DNA of 64,000 nt from Salinicola corii (GTDB taxonomy: Bacteria; Pseudomonadota; Gammaproteobacteria; Pseudomonadales; Halomonadaceae): the NCBI RefSeq assembly GCF_008298015.1, contig NZ_VTPX01000006.1:124001-188000 (forward strand), in the 5' to 3' direction. The translations under genes were made by a program, and so were the position numbers. Under the pieces are notes generated by a model. The model worked only from the letters and a program-made list of their open reading frames with translations. It searched no databases and was not told the origin of the DNA. Below are positions 1-8,796 of the stretch, one piece after another; positions within the stretch are counted from its first letter, which is position 1, and each line of letters starts with the position of its first letter.

Positions 1-326
1 CGGTGGACATGCCCTGGCTCCCTGTCGATACCTTGAGCCGACTCTCGGGCGCGATCGGCGAGGCGGATATTGCGGTCGCCCACGATGGCAGGCGACTGCA
101 GCCTCTGGTAGCGTTGATACGCAGCTCCCTGAGCGGGGATCTGGCGCAATGGCTGGCGGCGGGCGGCGGTCGGGTCGTCACTTGGTACGGTCGGCACCGC
201 TGGATTCAGGTCGATTTCTCCGCCCAGGAGGTGCAGTTCGCCAACCTCAACACGCCACGCGAGGTCGAGCTGGCTGAACGCGTCGAGGCGGACTACGTCA
301 GGTCGCCAGGAAGCCGCCATGAATGA
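1..326 (+). CDS. mobA: MobA, molybdenum cofactor guanylyltransferase (3' part only)
   Basis: The left edge cuts this gene; the first in-frame codon is at base 3 and the TGA is at 324-326, leaving the last ~108 residues. The visible start (VDMPWLP) matches the 'D-x-P-x-L-P' region of the nucleotidyltransferase fold. Near the end NLNTPREV matches the 'N-(I/V/L)-NTPE' signature of MobA. MobA links GMP to molybdopterin to form MGD, the cofactor of DMSO-reductase-family enzymes. The end overlaps mobB by 8 bases, so the two are probably translated together. The identification rests on the C-terminal half only, and the N-terminal GTP-binding motif is outside the window. Confidence 0.85.
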   Translation, partial: VDMPWLPVDTLSRLSGAIGEADIAVAHDGRRLQPLVALIRSSLSGDLAQWLAAGGGRVVTWYGRHRWIQVDFSAQEVQFANLNTPREVELAERVEADYVRSPGSRHE

Positions 327-897
327 AGCCGCCGACACGCTCGCCTGCGATGTTCCTCTGTTGGGAATTGCCGCCTGGAGCGGAACTGGAAAAACGACGC
401 TGCTGGAGACCTTGTTGCCCCTGCTCCGAGCGCGGGGTTGGCCGACAGCCGTGATCAAGCACGCGCATCACGACTTCGATATCGATAAACCCGGCAAGGA
501 CAGTCATCGCCTGCGCGAGGCGGGAGCGACACCCATGGTGGTGGCCTCCGGCCGGCGTTTCGCGCTCATGATGGAAACGCCCGGGCAGCAGGAGCCGGAC
601 TTGCCTATGCTGGTGGCGCAGGTCGTTGGTTTGAAGCCGGCGTTGATCCTGGTCGAGGGATTCAAGACCTGGCCGATTCCGAAGCTGGAACTTTATCGCA
701 GCGATTCCGACCAAGCATGGGCGGCTGAACAGGATCCCTGGGTGCAGGCCGTGGCCTACAAGCCAGTCGAGGTGCCCCCCGGAACGCTCGCCCGCCTGCC
801 GGCGGGGCTCCCCCGTCTGAACCTGGACGATCCGGGGGAAATCCTGACCTGGGTTGTCGACTGGGCCGCTGCCTGGCAGCCCAGTCCGCAACGCTGA
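319..897 (+). CDS. mobB: MobB, molybdopterin-guanine dinucleotide adapter protein
   Basis: A 192-residue P-loop protein. The Walker A segment AWSGTGKTTL lies at residues 19-28. It is followed by KHAHHDFDIDKPGKDS, almost identical to the family signature, and by ILVEGFK near residue 115. MobB binds GTP and assists MobA in attaching the nucleotide to molybdopterin; it is usually not essential. The ATG lies inside the last codons of mobA (8-base overlap). Length is normal. A 131-base gap separates it from the moaCD fusion gene, so the moa genes could have their own promoter. Confidence 0.93.
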   Translation: MNEAADTLACDVPLLGIAAWSGTGKTTLLETLLPLLRARGWPTAVIKHAHHDFDIDKPGKDSHRLREAGATPMVVASGRRFALMMETPGQQEPDLPMLVAQVVGLKPALILVEGFKTWPIPKLELYRSDSDQAWAAEQDPWVQAVAYKPVEVPPGTLARLPAGLPRLNLDDPGEILTWVVDWAAAWQPSPQR

Positions 898-1028
898 ACG
901 ACCGGCGTCGTCATCGCCGGGATCGTTGCATCGCCGGTATCCGGTGGCGGATGCGCGGCGGGCACCGGCGCGACGATCAAGCTACACTTGATGTTTGATC
1001 CAATGATGGAAAACGAGGCGAGTTCAGC

Positions 1029-1811
1029 ATGACTCTCACGCATCTCAATGCGCGTGGCGAAGCCCACATGGTCGATGTCGCCGACAAGCAGGAGACGCGG
1101 CGTGAAGCCCGGGCCCGTGGCTCGGTTCACATGCAGGCTTCGACGCTGGCGCTGCTGGCCGATGGCGATCTGCCCAAGGGCGACGTACTGGCCACGGCCA
1201 GGATCGCCGGCATTCAGGCGGCGAAGCGGACCCACGAATTGATTCCGCTTTGCCACGCATTGGCCCTGTCCAAAGTCAGCCTCGAGTTCACCCTGGACAC
1301 TGCGGAAAACTGCGTTCACGTCGAGGCGTTCTGCCGTCTCAATGGTCGTACCGGGGTTGAGATGGAGGCATTGACGGCGGTTTCCGTGGCCTGCCTGACG
1401 CTCTACGACATGTGCAAGGCGGTCGACAGGGCCATGATCATCGACGGGGTTCGCCTCGAGCAGAAGAGCGGCGGCCGCTCGGGAGACTGGTCGCGGCAGG
1501 CCGCACTCGAGTCCCCGCCGGTATCTTACGGGGAGGATGGGGCAGCGTCGCCGACCAAGACGTTGAGAGTGCAGTTTCTGGCGGAGCTCAGAGAACGTTT
1601 CGAGACCGGAGAATACCATCTGGAGTGGGAGCGGCTCCCTTCGCCCGATATCGCAGGCGTCAAGTTGGCGCTGATCGAGCGGGACCCCAAGTTCAAGGCG
1701 CTCCTGAGCCAGCGCGTTCTTTGCGCTTGCAACGAAGCCATGAGCCAGGACGGAACCGCTATTTCTCCGGGAGACGAGATCGCTTTCTTCCCGCCGGTCA
1801 CCGGGGGCTGA
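1029..1811 (+). CDS. moaC: MoaC-MoaD fusion: cyclic pyranopterin monophosphate synthase fused to the molybdopterin synthase small subunit
   Basis: A single uninterrupted 260-residue frame. Residues 1-~158 are MoaC, with [43 protein letters not shown] and YDMCKAVD. Residues ~172-260 are MoaD, starting [14 protein letters not shown] and ending in PVTGG. The terminal Gly-Gly is the residue pair that MoeB adenylates and that carries the sulfur as thiocarboxylate. MoaC turns the MoaA product into cPMP; MoaD donates sulfur to cPMP within MoaE2D2. The linker (GEDGAASP) looks like a true linker and there is no internal stop. In MoaC the usual CHPL is CHAL here. The GAGGCGAG Shine-Dalgarno before ATG 1029 supports the start. 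moaE follows after 16 bases. Confidence 0.93.
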   Translation: MTLTHLNARGEAHMVDVADKQETRREARARGSVHMQASTLALLADGDLPKGDVLATARIAGIQAAKRTHELIPLCHALALSKVSLEFTLDTAENCVHVEAFCRLNGRTGVEMEALTAVSVACLTLYDMCKAVDRAMIIDGVRLEQKSGGRSGDWSRQAALESPPVSYGEDGAASPTKTLRVQFLAELRERFETGEYHLEWERLPSPDIAGVKLALIERDPKFKALLSQRVLCACNEAMSQDGTAISPGDEIAFFPPVTGG

Positions 1812-1827
1812 GCGCAGAGAGTCCGCC

Positions 1828-2289
1828 ATGAAAATTGCGATTAGCGTACAGAAGGCGACCTTCGACACGGAAGCGGAGCAGCGTCGTTTGACTGCGGGGC
1901 GTCTCGATGTTGGCGCCGTCGTCAGTTTCACGGGCCGGGTAAGAGACGCCAACGAGAGACCCGGTGTCACGGCTCTGACACTGGAACACTTTCCCGGTAT
2001 GACGGAAAAGTTGCTCCATGAAATCGCGCTGGAAGCTGGTGAACGTTGGACGCTGCAGGCTGTCACCATCATTCATCGCGTTGGACGTCTCGATCCCGGG
2101 GATGCCATCGTGCTGGTCATGACGGCTAGCGCGCATCGCCATGCCGCATTCGAAGCGTGTGATTTCATCATGGATTATCTGAAAACGCGGGCTCCTTTCT
2201 GGAAAAAAGAGCATACCGATAACGGCTCTTACTGGGTGTCCGAGCGGCGAAGCGATCTCGAGGCCGCGAATCGCTGGGAGCTTTCATGA
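1828..2289 (+). CDS. moaE: MoaE, molybdopterin synthase catalytic subunit
   Basis: A 153-residue protein of the usual MoaE length. Motifs are FTGRVRD at residues 32-38, [31 protein letters not shown] and [10 protein letters not shown]. The lysines in the last motif correspond to the catalytic lysines of the family. MoaE binds the MoaD tail and inserts two sulfurs into cPMP to make molybdopterin. It sits directly after the MoaC-MoaD fusion, so its partner subunit comes from the fused protein. The stop overlaps the moaA start (ATGA at 2286-2289), indicating translational coupling. Confidence 0.96.
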   Translation: MKIAISVQKATFDTEAEQRRLTAGRLDVGAVVSFTGRVRDANERPGVTALTLEHFPGMTEKLLHEIALEAGERWTLQAVTIIHRVGRLDPGDAIVLVMTASAHRHAAFEACDFIMDYLKTRAPFWKKEHTDNGSYWVSERRSDLEAANRWELS

Positions 2290-3275
2290 CCGATTTGATC
2301 GACAAGTTTTCACGTCACGTCCGTTATGTACGAATCTCGGTAACGGATCGGTGCGATTTTCGTTGTGTCTACTGCATGAGCGAAGAGATGACGTTCTTGC
2401 CACGAGACCAGGTCCTGTCGCTGGAGGAGCTCTATCAGGTAGCGCGCGCCTTTACCGAGCTCGGAGTGGAGAAGATCCGCTTGACGGGTGGCGAGCCGCT
2501 GGTGCGAAAAGGCATCGGCGACCTGGTAACCAATATCGGCAGCTTGCCGGGACTGAAGGACTTCGCCATGACGACCAATGGCGCCGGATTGCGTCGTCAT
2601 GCCCAGGCCCTGTATGGCGGGGGGATGACTCGTCTCAATGTCAGTCTGGATTCCCTCGATACCGATCGGTTCAGGCGGTTGACGCGAACCGGGGATCTGG
2701 CACGGGTCATCGACGGGATTCACGCGGCCCAGGACGTTGGCTTCGAAAGAATCAAGCTCAATGCGGTCATACTTCGTGGCCGCAACGACGACGAAGTGCT
2801 CGATCTGGTGGAGTTCGCCCGCGATGAGAAGCTGGATATCAGCTTTATCGAGGAGATGCCGCTGGGCGACGTGTCTGATCACTCGCGGGGAGAAACCTTT
2901 TATTCGAGCGATGAGGTCCAGACACGAATCGAGTCTCGTTACCCCCTCATGCCGTCACCCGAGACGACCTTGGGTCCCTCGCGGTATTTCCGCATGCCCG
3001 ATAGTGATTGTCGAGTCGGCTTCATCTCGCCCCATAGTCATAACTTCTGTAGTACCTGCAACCGGGTTCGTGTCACGGTCGAAGGCCGGCTGCTATTGTG
3101 TCTGGGAAACGAACATTCCGTGGACCTGCGCGAAACCCTGCGGCGCTATCCAGGTCAACTGCAGCCGCTCAAGGAGCAGATTATAGCGGCCATGGATTTG
3201 AAGCCGGAACGTCATCACTTTTCGACGGATGGCGATGTACAAGTCGTTCGCTTCATGAATATGACGGGCGGTTAA
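2286..3275 (+). CDS. moaA: MoaA, GTP 3',8-cyclase (radical SAM)
   Basis: A 329-residue radical SAM enzyme that converts GTP to 3',8-cyclo-GTP, the first step of molybdenum cofactor synthesis. The N-terminal SAM cluster is Cys23, Cys27, Cys30 (C-x3-C-x2-C) and the C-terminal cluster is Cys255, Cys258, Cys272 (C-x2-C-x13-C). [11 protein letters not shown] lies near residue 72. The protein ends in Gly-Gly, as MoaA proteins do, a tail that reaches into the active site. The start codon overlaps the moaE stop. It is the last gene of the operon, followed by a hairpin with a T run. Confidence 0.97.
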   Translation: MTDLIDKFSRHVRYVRISVTDRCDFRCVYCMSEEMTFLPRDQVLSLEELYQVARAFTELGVEKIRLTGGEPLVRKGIGDLVTNIGSLPGLKDFAMTTNGAGLRRHAQALYGGGMTRLNVSLDSLDTDRFRRLTRTGDLARVIDGIHAAQDVGFERIKLNAVILRGRNDDEVLDLVEFARDEKLDISFIEEMPLGDVSDHSRGETFYSSDEVQTRIESRYPLMPSPETTLGPSRYFRMPDSDCRVGFISPHSHNFCSTCNRVRVTVEGRLLLCLGNEHSVDLRETLRRYPGQLQPLKEQIIAAMDLKPERHHFSTDGDVQVVRFMNMTGG

Positions 3276-3313
3276 AACGCATTCTTGTCAAACCTCGAAC
3301 CACTTGTGGGAGT

Positions 3314-3342
3314 AAAGGTACGCGAATTAAGCGTGCCTTTTT
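3314..3342 (+). terminator. Rho-independent terminator after moaA
   Basis: The stem GGTACGC (3317-3323) pairs with GCGTGCC (3331-3337) with one G-T pair and a seven-base loop; flanking AAA/TTT extend it and five T follow (3338-3342). It lies 40 bases after the moaA stop and ends the molybdenum cofactor operon. Confidence 0.75.
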
Positions 3343-3434
3343 GATTTAATTTCTTGCCAAGAAGGGTGGTAAGAATATACTTTTATCAAAACAACCGGTG
3401 TAATGCCGTATTGGAATCCAGCAAGGAGAGGACG

Positions 3435-3725
3435 ATGTCCACCGAGTCATTGGAACGCATCGCTCGCAATAAGAATGTGGCTCGCGCCGCCGCCCGCCAG
3501 TTGAGCATGGAACAACTGCACAAACTGTCGGAAGTCATTGGGGAAGTGATCGAGCAAAAGCAGCAGGAAGATCATGAGCGTCAGAAAGAGGAAGCCGACA
3601 AGCAGAAGAAGTTGGCCGAGATTCGAGAGGCGATGAACAACGCTGGATTGTCTATGGATGATTTGGTCGGCGAGCAGCCGCGCAAGCGTCGCGGCCGTCC
3701 GCCCAAGAATGCCAGCAAGAACTGA
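3435..3725 (+). CDS. Small H-NS-like nucleoid protein with C-terminal AT-hook
   Basis: Start is ATG 3435, chosen because AAGGAGAGGA lies just upstream; the frame is open further left but without a ribosome site. The 96-residue protein has a helical, highly charged N-terminal region (residues ~8-66, heptad-like leucines, ending in AGLSMDDL). This resembles the oligomerisation half of H-NS (which ends in 'G-x-DPNEL'). The C-terminus is very short and basic, RKRRGRPPKN at residues 84-93, which contains the RGRP core of a eukaryotic-type AT-hook. The usual H-NS DNA-binding domain (with its WTGQGR loop) is absent. Inferred role: binding AT-rich DNA in the minor groove and silencing or bridging. 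It is monocistronic between two hairpins. H-NS family membership is likely but not certain. Confidence 0.75.
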   Translation: MSTESLERIARNKNVARAAARQLSMEQLHKLSEVIGEVIEQKQQEDHERQKEEADKQKKLAEIREAMNNAGLSMDDLVGEQPRKRRGRPPKNASKN

Positions 3726-3782
3726 GGATATGCCACTGGCCCGGGGTGGCTTGATATAGATACATCCCCGAGCAGGTAATTC

Positions 3783-3825
3783 CCAGAAAAGCGCGTCTGC
3801 CGAGTGGCCGGATGCGCTTTTCTGG
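3783..3825. terminator. Perfect 12-bp hairpin between convergent H-NS-like and RNase J genes
   Basis: CCAGAAAAGCGC (3783-3794) is exactly complementary to GCGCTTTTCTGG (3814-3825), with a 19-base loop. The T and A runs are inside the stem, so it could act in both directions, but there is no clean T tail. It follows the H-NS-like gene by 57 bases. Confidence 0.5.
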
Positions 3826-3929
3826 TTTCTGTCTCTGGCGACTGATGCTCATCGAAGAGAGTCGTGGTTCGGGGAGAACCCATCATGCCTGGTGTGGAGA
3901 TGACGCTCTCCTCCCCGATGTCTTTTGCA

Positions 3930-5612
3930 CTAGGGTGCCGTGCGTACTTCATATTCCGGCTGCGGATCGGCGGGCATCAGTTGCAGATGAATCTCCAGCG
4001 CTGTAGGCAGATGCTCGTGAAGCCACTCGCGTAGCGGGGCGAAGAGTTGCTGGCGGAGCTGGAGTAGCGTCTCCGCCGTAATGGCGTCTATCCGCTCGTC
4101 CAGCCAGTCGGCCAGTGCGTCTTCATCCAGTGGAAGTGATATCTCGCTGTCCCACAGCATCTGTCCGATGCGGGTCCACCCGGTCTCGGTTGGCAAGACA
4201 TTCAACGTGATCGACAGCGACTTGTCGTGTCGGCGGGCCGACACTGGCTGTGAACGCTCTCCGGGTCGCATTCTGGAGGCGATGAACTGAGGTCTGAGAT
4301 GGTGCGTGCTGCTGGGCGCCAGGGCCTCTGCATCCAGAGACAGCACGACGCCATTCTTGACCAGTTGGGGAACATGAATGCCCATGGTCGAGGCCAAGTC
4401 ACGGTGCGCTTGCTGATGGGAAGCCTCTCCATGGACCGGTAACAGCATCTTCGGTCGTAACCAACGGTAGAGCTGGCGCAGCTCTTCGCGAGCCGGGTGC
4501 CCCGAAGCGTGAAGAGCGGGGTCGGTATGCTCGTCGTGTACATTGACACCAAGACGCTTGAAGCCAGCCTTGAGACGCGCGATGGGACGTTCGTTACCGG
4601 GGATGGCGCGAGCCGAGAAGATGACATCGTCGTCAGCCAGCAGGTCGAGAGCTGGGTGTCGTCCCTGAGACATGCGGGACAGTGCCGAGCGGGGTTCCCC
4701 TTGGCTTCCGGTAGCGATGATGAGGACCTCTTCGGCATAGAGATATCCCAGATCATGCGTCGGGACCCGCGGCGGAAAATCGTCGAGATAGCCCAGGTGG
4801 GTGGCGATCGACACCATGCGTTCCATCGAGCGCCCCAGCAGGGCCACGCGACGGTTGGTGCGTTCGGCGATCGCGCCCAGCGCCTTGATGCGAGCGATAT
4901 TGCTGGCGAAACAACTGACGATGACGCGTCCCCGGCACCTACGAATGACCGACTCCAGGGCCTCGGCGGCTTCCGTCTCGCTTCGGGAATGTCCTTCCAC
5001 GTCGGCATTGGTCGAGTCGGCCACGACGAGGTCCACCGGCGCCAGCGCCTGGAATTGGGCGGCAGAGAATGGCGCGCCGATGAGAGGGTGCTCATCCAGT
5101 TTCCAGTCGCCGGTATGCAGCACCTTGTAGCGCGGCGTGATGATGGAGAGGGCGCAACTTTCCGGTATCGAGTGAGTCACCGGCAGGAATGTCACCTCGA
5201 AAGGACCGGTGGTCACTCGGTTGCCGGGCTGAATGGTCTGCAGGGCGTCGACTCTCAGGCCCTGTTCGGCGAATTTGGCCCGCAACATCTCGATAGCCAG
5301 GGGCGTGGCGTAGACCGGGCAGTTCCAGCGAGGCCATATCCAGGCCAGGGCGCCGAGATGGTCCTCGTGGCCATGGGTGATGAAGACCGCGGAGGGGACC
5401 ATTGCGTTTGCCGCCAAATGGTCGACATCGGGAATCTGGAGGGGCTGATCCGGCAGGTCCTGGCGAATCGTCATGCCGCAATCCACGGCGATCCAGTGGC
5501 CGTCATGGCCGTAGAGCGACAGATTCATGCCGATTTCACCGCATCCTCCCAATGGATGGAACAGCAGCGGGGGATAAGTACGAGGGCGGATCTGTGCGCG
5601 CGGACGGAACAT
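3930..5612 (-). CDS. rnj: Ribonuclease J (metallo-beta-lactamase, beta-CASP)
   Basis: From ATG 5612 the protein has 560 residues, the size of RNase J; AAGG six bases upstream supports this start, although the frame is open further upstream. Visible motifs: the N-terminal GGCGEIGMN; the metal site HGHEDH at residues 80-85; HTGDWKLDE; the beta-CASP stretch VSCFASNIARI with GRSMERM and TGSQGEPRSALSRM; and PVHGEASH. RNase J is a 5'-to-3' exo- and endoribonuclease in mRNA decay and rRNA maturation, typical of Gram-positives and found only patchily in gammaproteobacteria, where RNase E dominates. No partner gene is adjacent. The C-terminal ~100 residues are less conserved. Confidence 0.9.
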   Translation of the reverse strand: MFRPRAQIRPRTYPPLLFHPLGGCGEIGMNLSLYGHDGHWIAVDCGMTIRQDLPDQPLQIPDVDHLAANAMVPSAVFITHGHEDHLGALAWIWPRWNCPVYATPLAIEMLRAKFAEQGLRVDALQTIQPGNRVTTGPFEVTFLPVTHSIPESCALSIITPRYKVLHTGDWKLDEHPLIGAPFSAAQFQALAPVDLVVADSTNADVEGHSRSETEAAEALESVIRRCRGRVIVSCFASNIARIKALGAIAERTNRRVALLGRSMERMVSIATHLGYLDDFPPRVPTHDLGYLYAEEVLIIATGSQGEPRSALSRMSQGRHPALDLLADDDVIFSARAIPGNERPIARLKAGFKRLGVNVHDEHTDPALHASGHPAREELRQLYRWLRPKMLLPVHGEASHQQAHRDLASTMGIHVPQLVKNGVVLSLDAEALAPSSTHHLRPQFIASRMRPGERSQPVSARRHDKSLSITLNVLPTETGWTRIGQMLWDSEISLPLDEDALADWLDERIDAITAETLLQLRQQLFAPLREWLHEHLPTALEIHLQLMPADPQPEYEVRTAP

Positions 5613-5955
5613 CGGCATCCTTGTAGGAGGAAATCTCGTTCCACTATAAGTCATGCGTCTCGGCGCGCTCAAACGGGCTGCGACGCTGGCCGACGCTCGT
5701 GAGTGGGGTACAATGCGCCATCCATCGAGGCGCAGCGTCACTCGGCAGCCGGGTCTGGAGCTGTCGCCGACGAGCCCTTTCTTCCGGTCGCGGGGGCGCC
5801 ATGACCGCAGGTCATCGATGTTCCGCTTTCGATGGCACGACGCCGAAGCGTCGGAGTTCGGTTCGGCAGCCGTGCCCAATGATCAGTTCGAGCGCTTTTT
5901 ACATCCAGAGTTCTTTCATAAAGCGCTCCCGCGTTAACAGAGTGTCCTCATAGTT
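5613..5955. other. Intergenic region between divergent rnj and purU, no gene seen
   Basis: 343 bases between the divergent starts. Short open frames here have no ribosome site or recognisable protein. A TACAAT at 5709-5714 could be a -10 element for purU, but no good -35 sits at the right distance. I see no strong hairpin with a T run. Confidence 0.5.
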
Positions 5956-6804
5956 ATGTCGCACAACTATCGTCTCATCGTTTCCTGCCCCGACCGCGTC
6001 GGTATCGTCTCGCGAGTGTCGAGCTTCATCGCCTCCCAGGAAGGTTCGATCATCGAGGCCAACCAGCATTCCGACCTGGCTACCGGGCGCTTTTTCATGC
6101 GCTACGACATTCGCGCCAATGCGTTGAGCGCCCACGACTTTCGCATCGCCTTCGCGCCCATCGCCGAGGAGTTCGAGATGAACTGGCGGCTCAGCGACTC
6201 CGACCGGCGCCAGCGGGTCGTGGTCATGGTCTCCAAGGAGTCGCACTGTCTGGTCGACCTGCTCTATCGCTGGTCGGCCGGGGAACTCGATTGCGACATT
6301 CCGTGCGTTATCTCCAACCATGACGACCTGCGTGCCATGGTGGCCTGGTACGGCATTCCGTTCCATCACGTTGCCGTGGAGCCCGACGACAAGGCGTCGG
6401 CCTTTGCCGAGGTCGAGCGTCTGATAACGGCGGCCGAAGCCGACAGCGTGGTATTGGCACGGTACATGCAGATTCTGCCGCCCGATCTCTGCCAGCGGTA
6501 CGCAGGGCGGGTTATCAATATCCACCACAGCTTCCTGCCGTCGTTTGCCGGGGCCAAGCCTTACCACCAGGCGTTCGAGCGTGGCGTCAAGCTGATCGGC
6601 GCCACCTGCCACTACGTCACCGAAGAGCTCGACGCAGGGCCGATCATCGAGCAGGACATCCAGCGGGTCTCCCATTGTCATACGCCGCAGGATCTGGTGC
6701 GCCTGGGGCGCGACGTGGAAAAGGCCGTGCTCGCCCGCGGGTTGCGATGGCACCTGCAGGATCGTGTGCTCATTCACGGTAACAAGACCGTGGTGTTCTC
6801 GTGA
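5956..6804 (+). CDS. purU: PurU, formyltetrahydrofolate deformylase
   Basis: The 282-residue protein is full length. Residues 1-~85 form an ACT regulatory domain (YRLIVSCPDRVGIVSRVSSFI). Residues ~90-282 are the formyltransferase-like catalytic domain, with INIHHSFLPSFAGAKPYHQAF, GATCHYVTEELDAGPIIEQD (the Asp of DAGP is catalytic) and VLIHGNKTVVF at the end. It hydrolyses 10-formyl-THF to formate and THF, balancing one-carbon pools and supplying formate to PurT. The ACT domain in E. coli PurU senses methionine and glycine; the same is assumed here. Only 17 bases separate its stop from the convergent dinB stop. Confidence 0.96.
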   Translation: MSHNYRLIVSCPDRVGIVSRVSSFIASQEGSIIEANQHSDLATGRFFMRYDIRANALSAHDFRIAFAPIAEEFEMNWRLSDSDRRQRVVVMVSKESHCLVDLLYRWSAGELDCDIPCVISNHDDLRAMVAWYGIPFHHVAVEPDDKASAFAEVERLITAAEADSVVLARYMQILPPDLCQRYAGRVINIHHSFLPSFAGAKPYHQAFERGVKLIGATCHYVTEELDAGPIIEQDIQRVSHCHTPQDLVRLGRDVEKAVLARGLRWHLQDRVLIHGNKTVVFS

Positions 6805-6821
6805 CTCTCGTCACTTGATGT

Positions 6822-7889
6822 TCAGGGCGACGCCGGTTCGCCATCGTCGAACAGGCCCAACTGGCGCTGCGCCTGTTCCGGCACCAGCCGTACGCCGACA
6901 CCCAGGAGCCTGACGGGGCGTTCGCCTCGTCGCCATGCACTCTCCAGCAGCTCATGGAAGCGCACGTCGACGATGCCGCGGGCTCCCGTTTCCTGGGTCG
7001 TGCTGGAAAAGTCGTCGAAGCGGACCTTGACGAACTGCTTGGCGATGGCAGGATCGCCATGGCGGGCCATGCGCTCGTGCAGCTTCTCGATCAAAGGCTT
7101 CAATGCCGCGTGGCAATCACTCCGGTGGGGTAGGTCCCGGTCATAGGTTGTCTCGACGCTGACGGATTTGCGTTCACGCGAGACATTGACCGGACGTTCG
7201 TCGATGCCGTGAGCCAACTCGTGAAGACGGCGCCCGAACTTGCCGAAGTGATCCAGCAGCTTGTCCATCGGCTGGGCCCTTAGATCGGCGCAACTGGCGA
7301 TTCCGAGCGTGTCGAGTTTGGTGGCGGTCGCCGGGCCGACGCCGTGTAGTTTCCTGACCGGCAGGTCGGTAATGAACGATTCCATCTCTGTCGGCGGGAT
7401 CACGAACAGGCCGTCGGGCTTGTCCCAGTCGCTGGCGATCTTGGCGAGAAATTTGTTGGGTGCGACGCCGACCGAGATGACGATGCCCGTTCTCGCGAGG
7501 GCCTCCTCCTTGAGCCAGCGGGCCATCCAGGTGGCACTGCCCTGAAAGCGGGTGACTTCGGTCACGTCCAGGTAGGCTTCATCCAGTGAAAGCGGCTCGA
7601 CCAGCGGCGTCAGTTCGTGAAAGATGGCCTGGATCTGCTGAGAGACGTCCCGGTATTTGTTGAAGTCGGGCGGTAGCAGCTTCAACTCGGGGCAGAGGCG
7701 CAGCGCGCGAGCCGTTGGCATGGCGGAATGGATGCCGAACTTCCGCGCCGGATAGTTACAGGTGGCGATGACCCCCCGTCGCTCGGCACTCCCGCCGATC
7801 GCCAGGGGCGTATGGGTCAACGAAGGGTCATCGCGCATCTCCACGGCGGCATAGAAGCAGTCGCAGTCGGCGTGCAGAATCTTGCGCAT
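6822..7889 (-). CDS. dinB: DNA polymerase IV (Y-family)
   Basis: The 355-residue protein starts RKILHADCDCFYAAVE (first catalytic Asp) and has PLSLDEAYLDVTE near residue 103 (catalytic Asp-Glu). Two helix-hairpin-helix motifs follow, including GVGPATATKLDTLGI. It ends with QLGLF close to the C-terminus, which fits the beta-clamp binding motif (QL-x-LF). It performs error-prone translesion synthesis. The start is 17 bases downstream of the lexA stop, so it is almost certainly co-transcribed with lexA and SOS-induced through the lexA promoter. Confidence 0.96.
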   Translation of the reverse strand: MRKILHADCDCFYAAVEMRDDPSLTHTPLAIGGSAERRGVIATCNYPARKFGIHSAMPTARALRLCPELKLLPPDFNKYRDVSQQIQAIFHELTPLVEPLSLDEAYLDVTEVTRFQGSATWMARWLKEEALARTGIVISVGVAPNKFLAKIASDWDKPDGLFVIPPTEMESFITDLPVRKLHGVGPATATKLDTLGIASCADLRAQPMDKLLDHFGKFGRRLHELAHGIDERPVNVSRERKSVSVETTYDRDLPHRSDCHAALKPLIEKLHERMARHGDPAIAKQFVKVRFDDFSSTTQETGARGIVDVRFHELLESAWRRGERPVRLLGVGVRLVPEQAQRQLGLFDDGEPASP

Positions 7890-7906
7890 GGTGCCGGGGG
7901 AAAGCC

Positions 7907-8554
7907 TCAGTGGAGACCGGAGCCGTTGCCGCCACGAATGACGCCCACGCCGAGCCCCTCGATCTCCAGATGCTGATGCTTCAGATCGAGCACGATCGGC
8001 TCGAAATCCGCGTTTTCGGCGATCAGCGTGACGCGGCTGCCCTGGCGCTGGAAGCGCTTGACGGTGACATCGTCCTCCAGCCTCGCCACGACGATCTGAC
8101 CGTTGCGTATCTCCTGGGTGCGATGAACGGCAAGCAGATCGCCGTCGAAGATCCCGGCGTCCTTCATCGACAACCCCCGCACGCGCAGCAGATAGTCGGC
8201 GCTGGGCGTGAAGTAATCGGCCGGCAGGGGGCAGTAACGGTCGATATGCTCGGTGGCCAGAATCGGGCTGCCCGCGGCGACGCTGCCGATGACTGGCAAG
8301 CCCTCGACATTGGCTTCACCGGATTCCGGTTCCTGGACGCCGGCTGGCAGACGAATACCGCGGGAGGTGCCGGGTATCATGCGGATGACGCCTTTCCGGT
8401 CCAGCGCGCGCAGGTGTTCTTCTGCGGCATTGGGGGAGCGGAATCCCAGTGCGCGGGCGATCTCGGCTCGTGTCGGCGGGTAGCCGAATTCACCCATCGT
8501 CTTGACGATGAAATCATAGACGTTCTGCTGTCGTGCGGTGAGCGGTCGCGCCAT
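7907..8554 (-). CDS. lexA: LexA repressor
   Basis: Start ATG 8554 gives 215 residues ([10 protein letters not shown]); GGGAGAG just upstream supports it. The N-terminal winged helix (residues 1-~70) contains [23 protein letters not shown]. The self-cleavage site is Ala94-Gly95, the nucleophile Ser129 and the general base Lys166, all in place. LexA represses SOS genes and cleaves itself when RecA is activated. It is the first gene of a lexA-dinB operon and diverges from psrA, as lexA does from psrA in Pseudomonas. Confidence 0.97.
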   Translation of the reverse strand: MARPLTARQQNVYDFIVKTMGEFGYPPTRAEIARALGFRSPNAAEEHLRALDRKGVIRMIPGTSRGIRLPAGVQEPESGEANVEGLPVIGSVAAGSPILATEHIDRYCPLPADYFTPSADYLLRVRGLSMKDAGIFDGDLLAVHRTQEIRNGQIVVARLEDDVTVKRFQRQGSRVTLIAENADFEPIVLDLKHQHLEIEGLGVGVIRGGNGSGLH

Positions 8555-8684
8555 CGTTCTCTCCCGGGCCTTGAAGGTCATCAGGCGTTTGGGGCCTGCT
8601 TGGATAGTCAGGCGTTTATCCAGCTGATCATGGGTCGGATATCGTGGAGCCTGACCCGCAGCTAGGCGTGTTCATGCATACAGG

Positions 8685-8700
8685 CTGGAATTGTATCCAG
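8685..8700. promoter_or_regulatory. Candidate LexA box
   Basis: CTGGAATTGTATCCAG is a CTG-N10-CAG element with a perfect outer palindrome (CTGG/CCAG). The E. coli consensus is CTGT-N8-ACAG, so the fourth and thirteenth bases differ. It lies 131 bases before lexA and 145 bases before psrA, in the shared promoter region, consistent with autorepression of lexA-dinB. It is the best match I found in the gap, but not a consensus box. Confidence 0.4.
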
Positions 8701-8796
8701 TCGTTCGCGATGAGGGAAGTCTTTCGGGCCGTGAGTTGGCAACCCTGTGCTCCGGGTCCGACGAAATGCTCGATTGTGCGGCTCGTCCAGGAATGA

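Noticed and set aside
3354-3434. N-terminal extension of the H-NS-like protein
   Set aside because: The extra codons overlap the promoter region and the strong AAGGAGAGGA site lies just before the internal ATG 3435.
4497-5702. Long plus-strand frame antisense to RNase J
   Set aside because: Composition is that of a reverse-strand shadow, and the minus strand has all family motifs.
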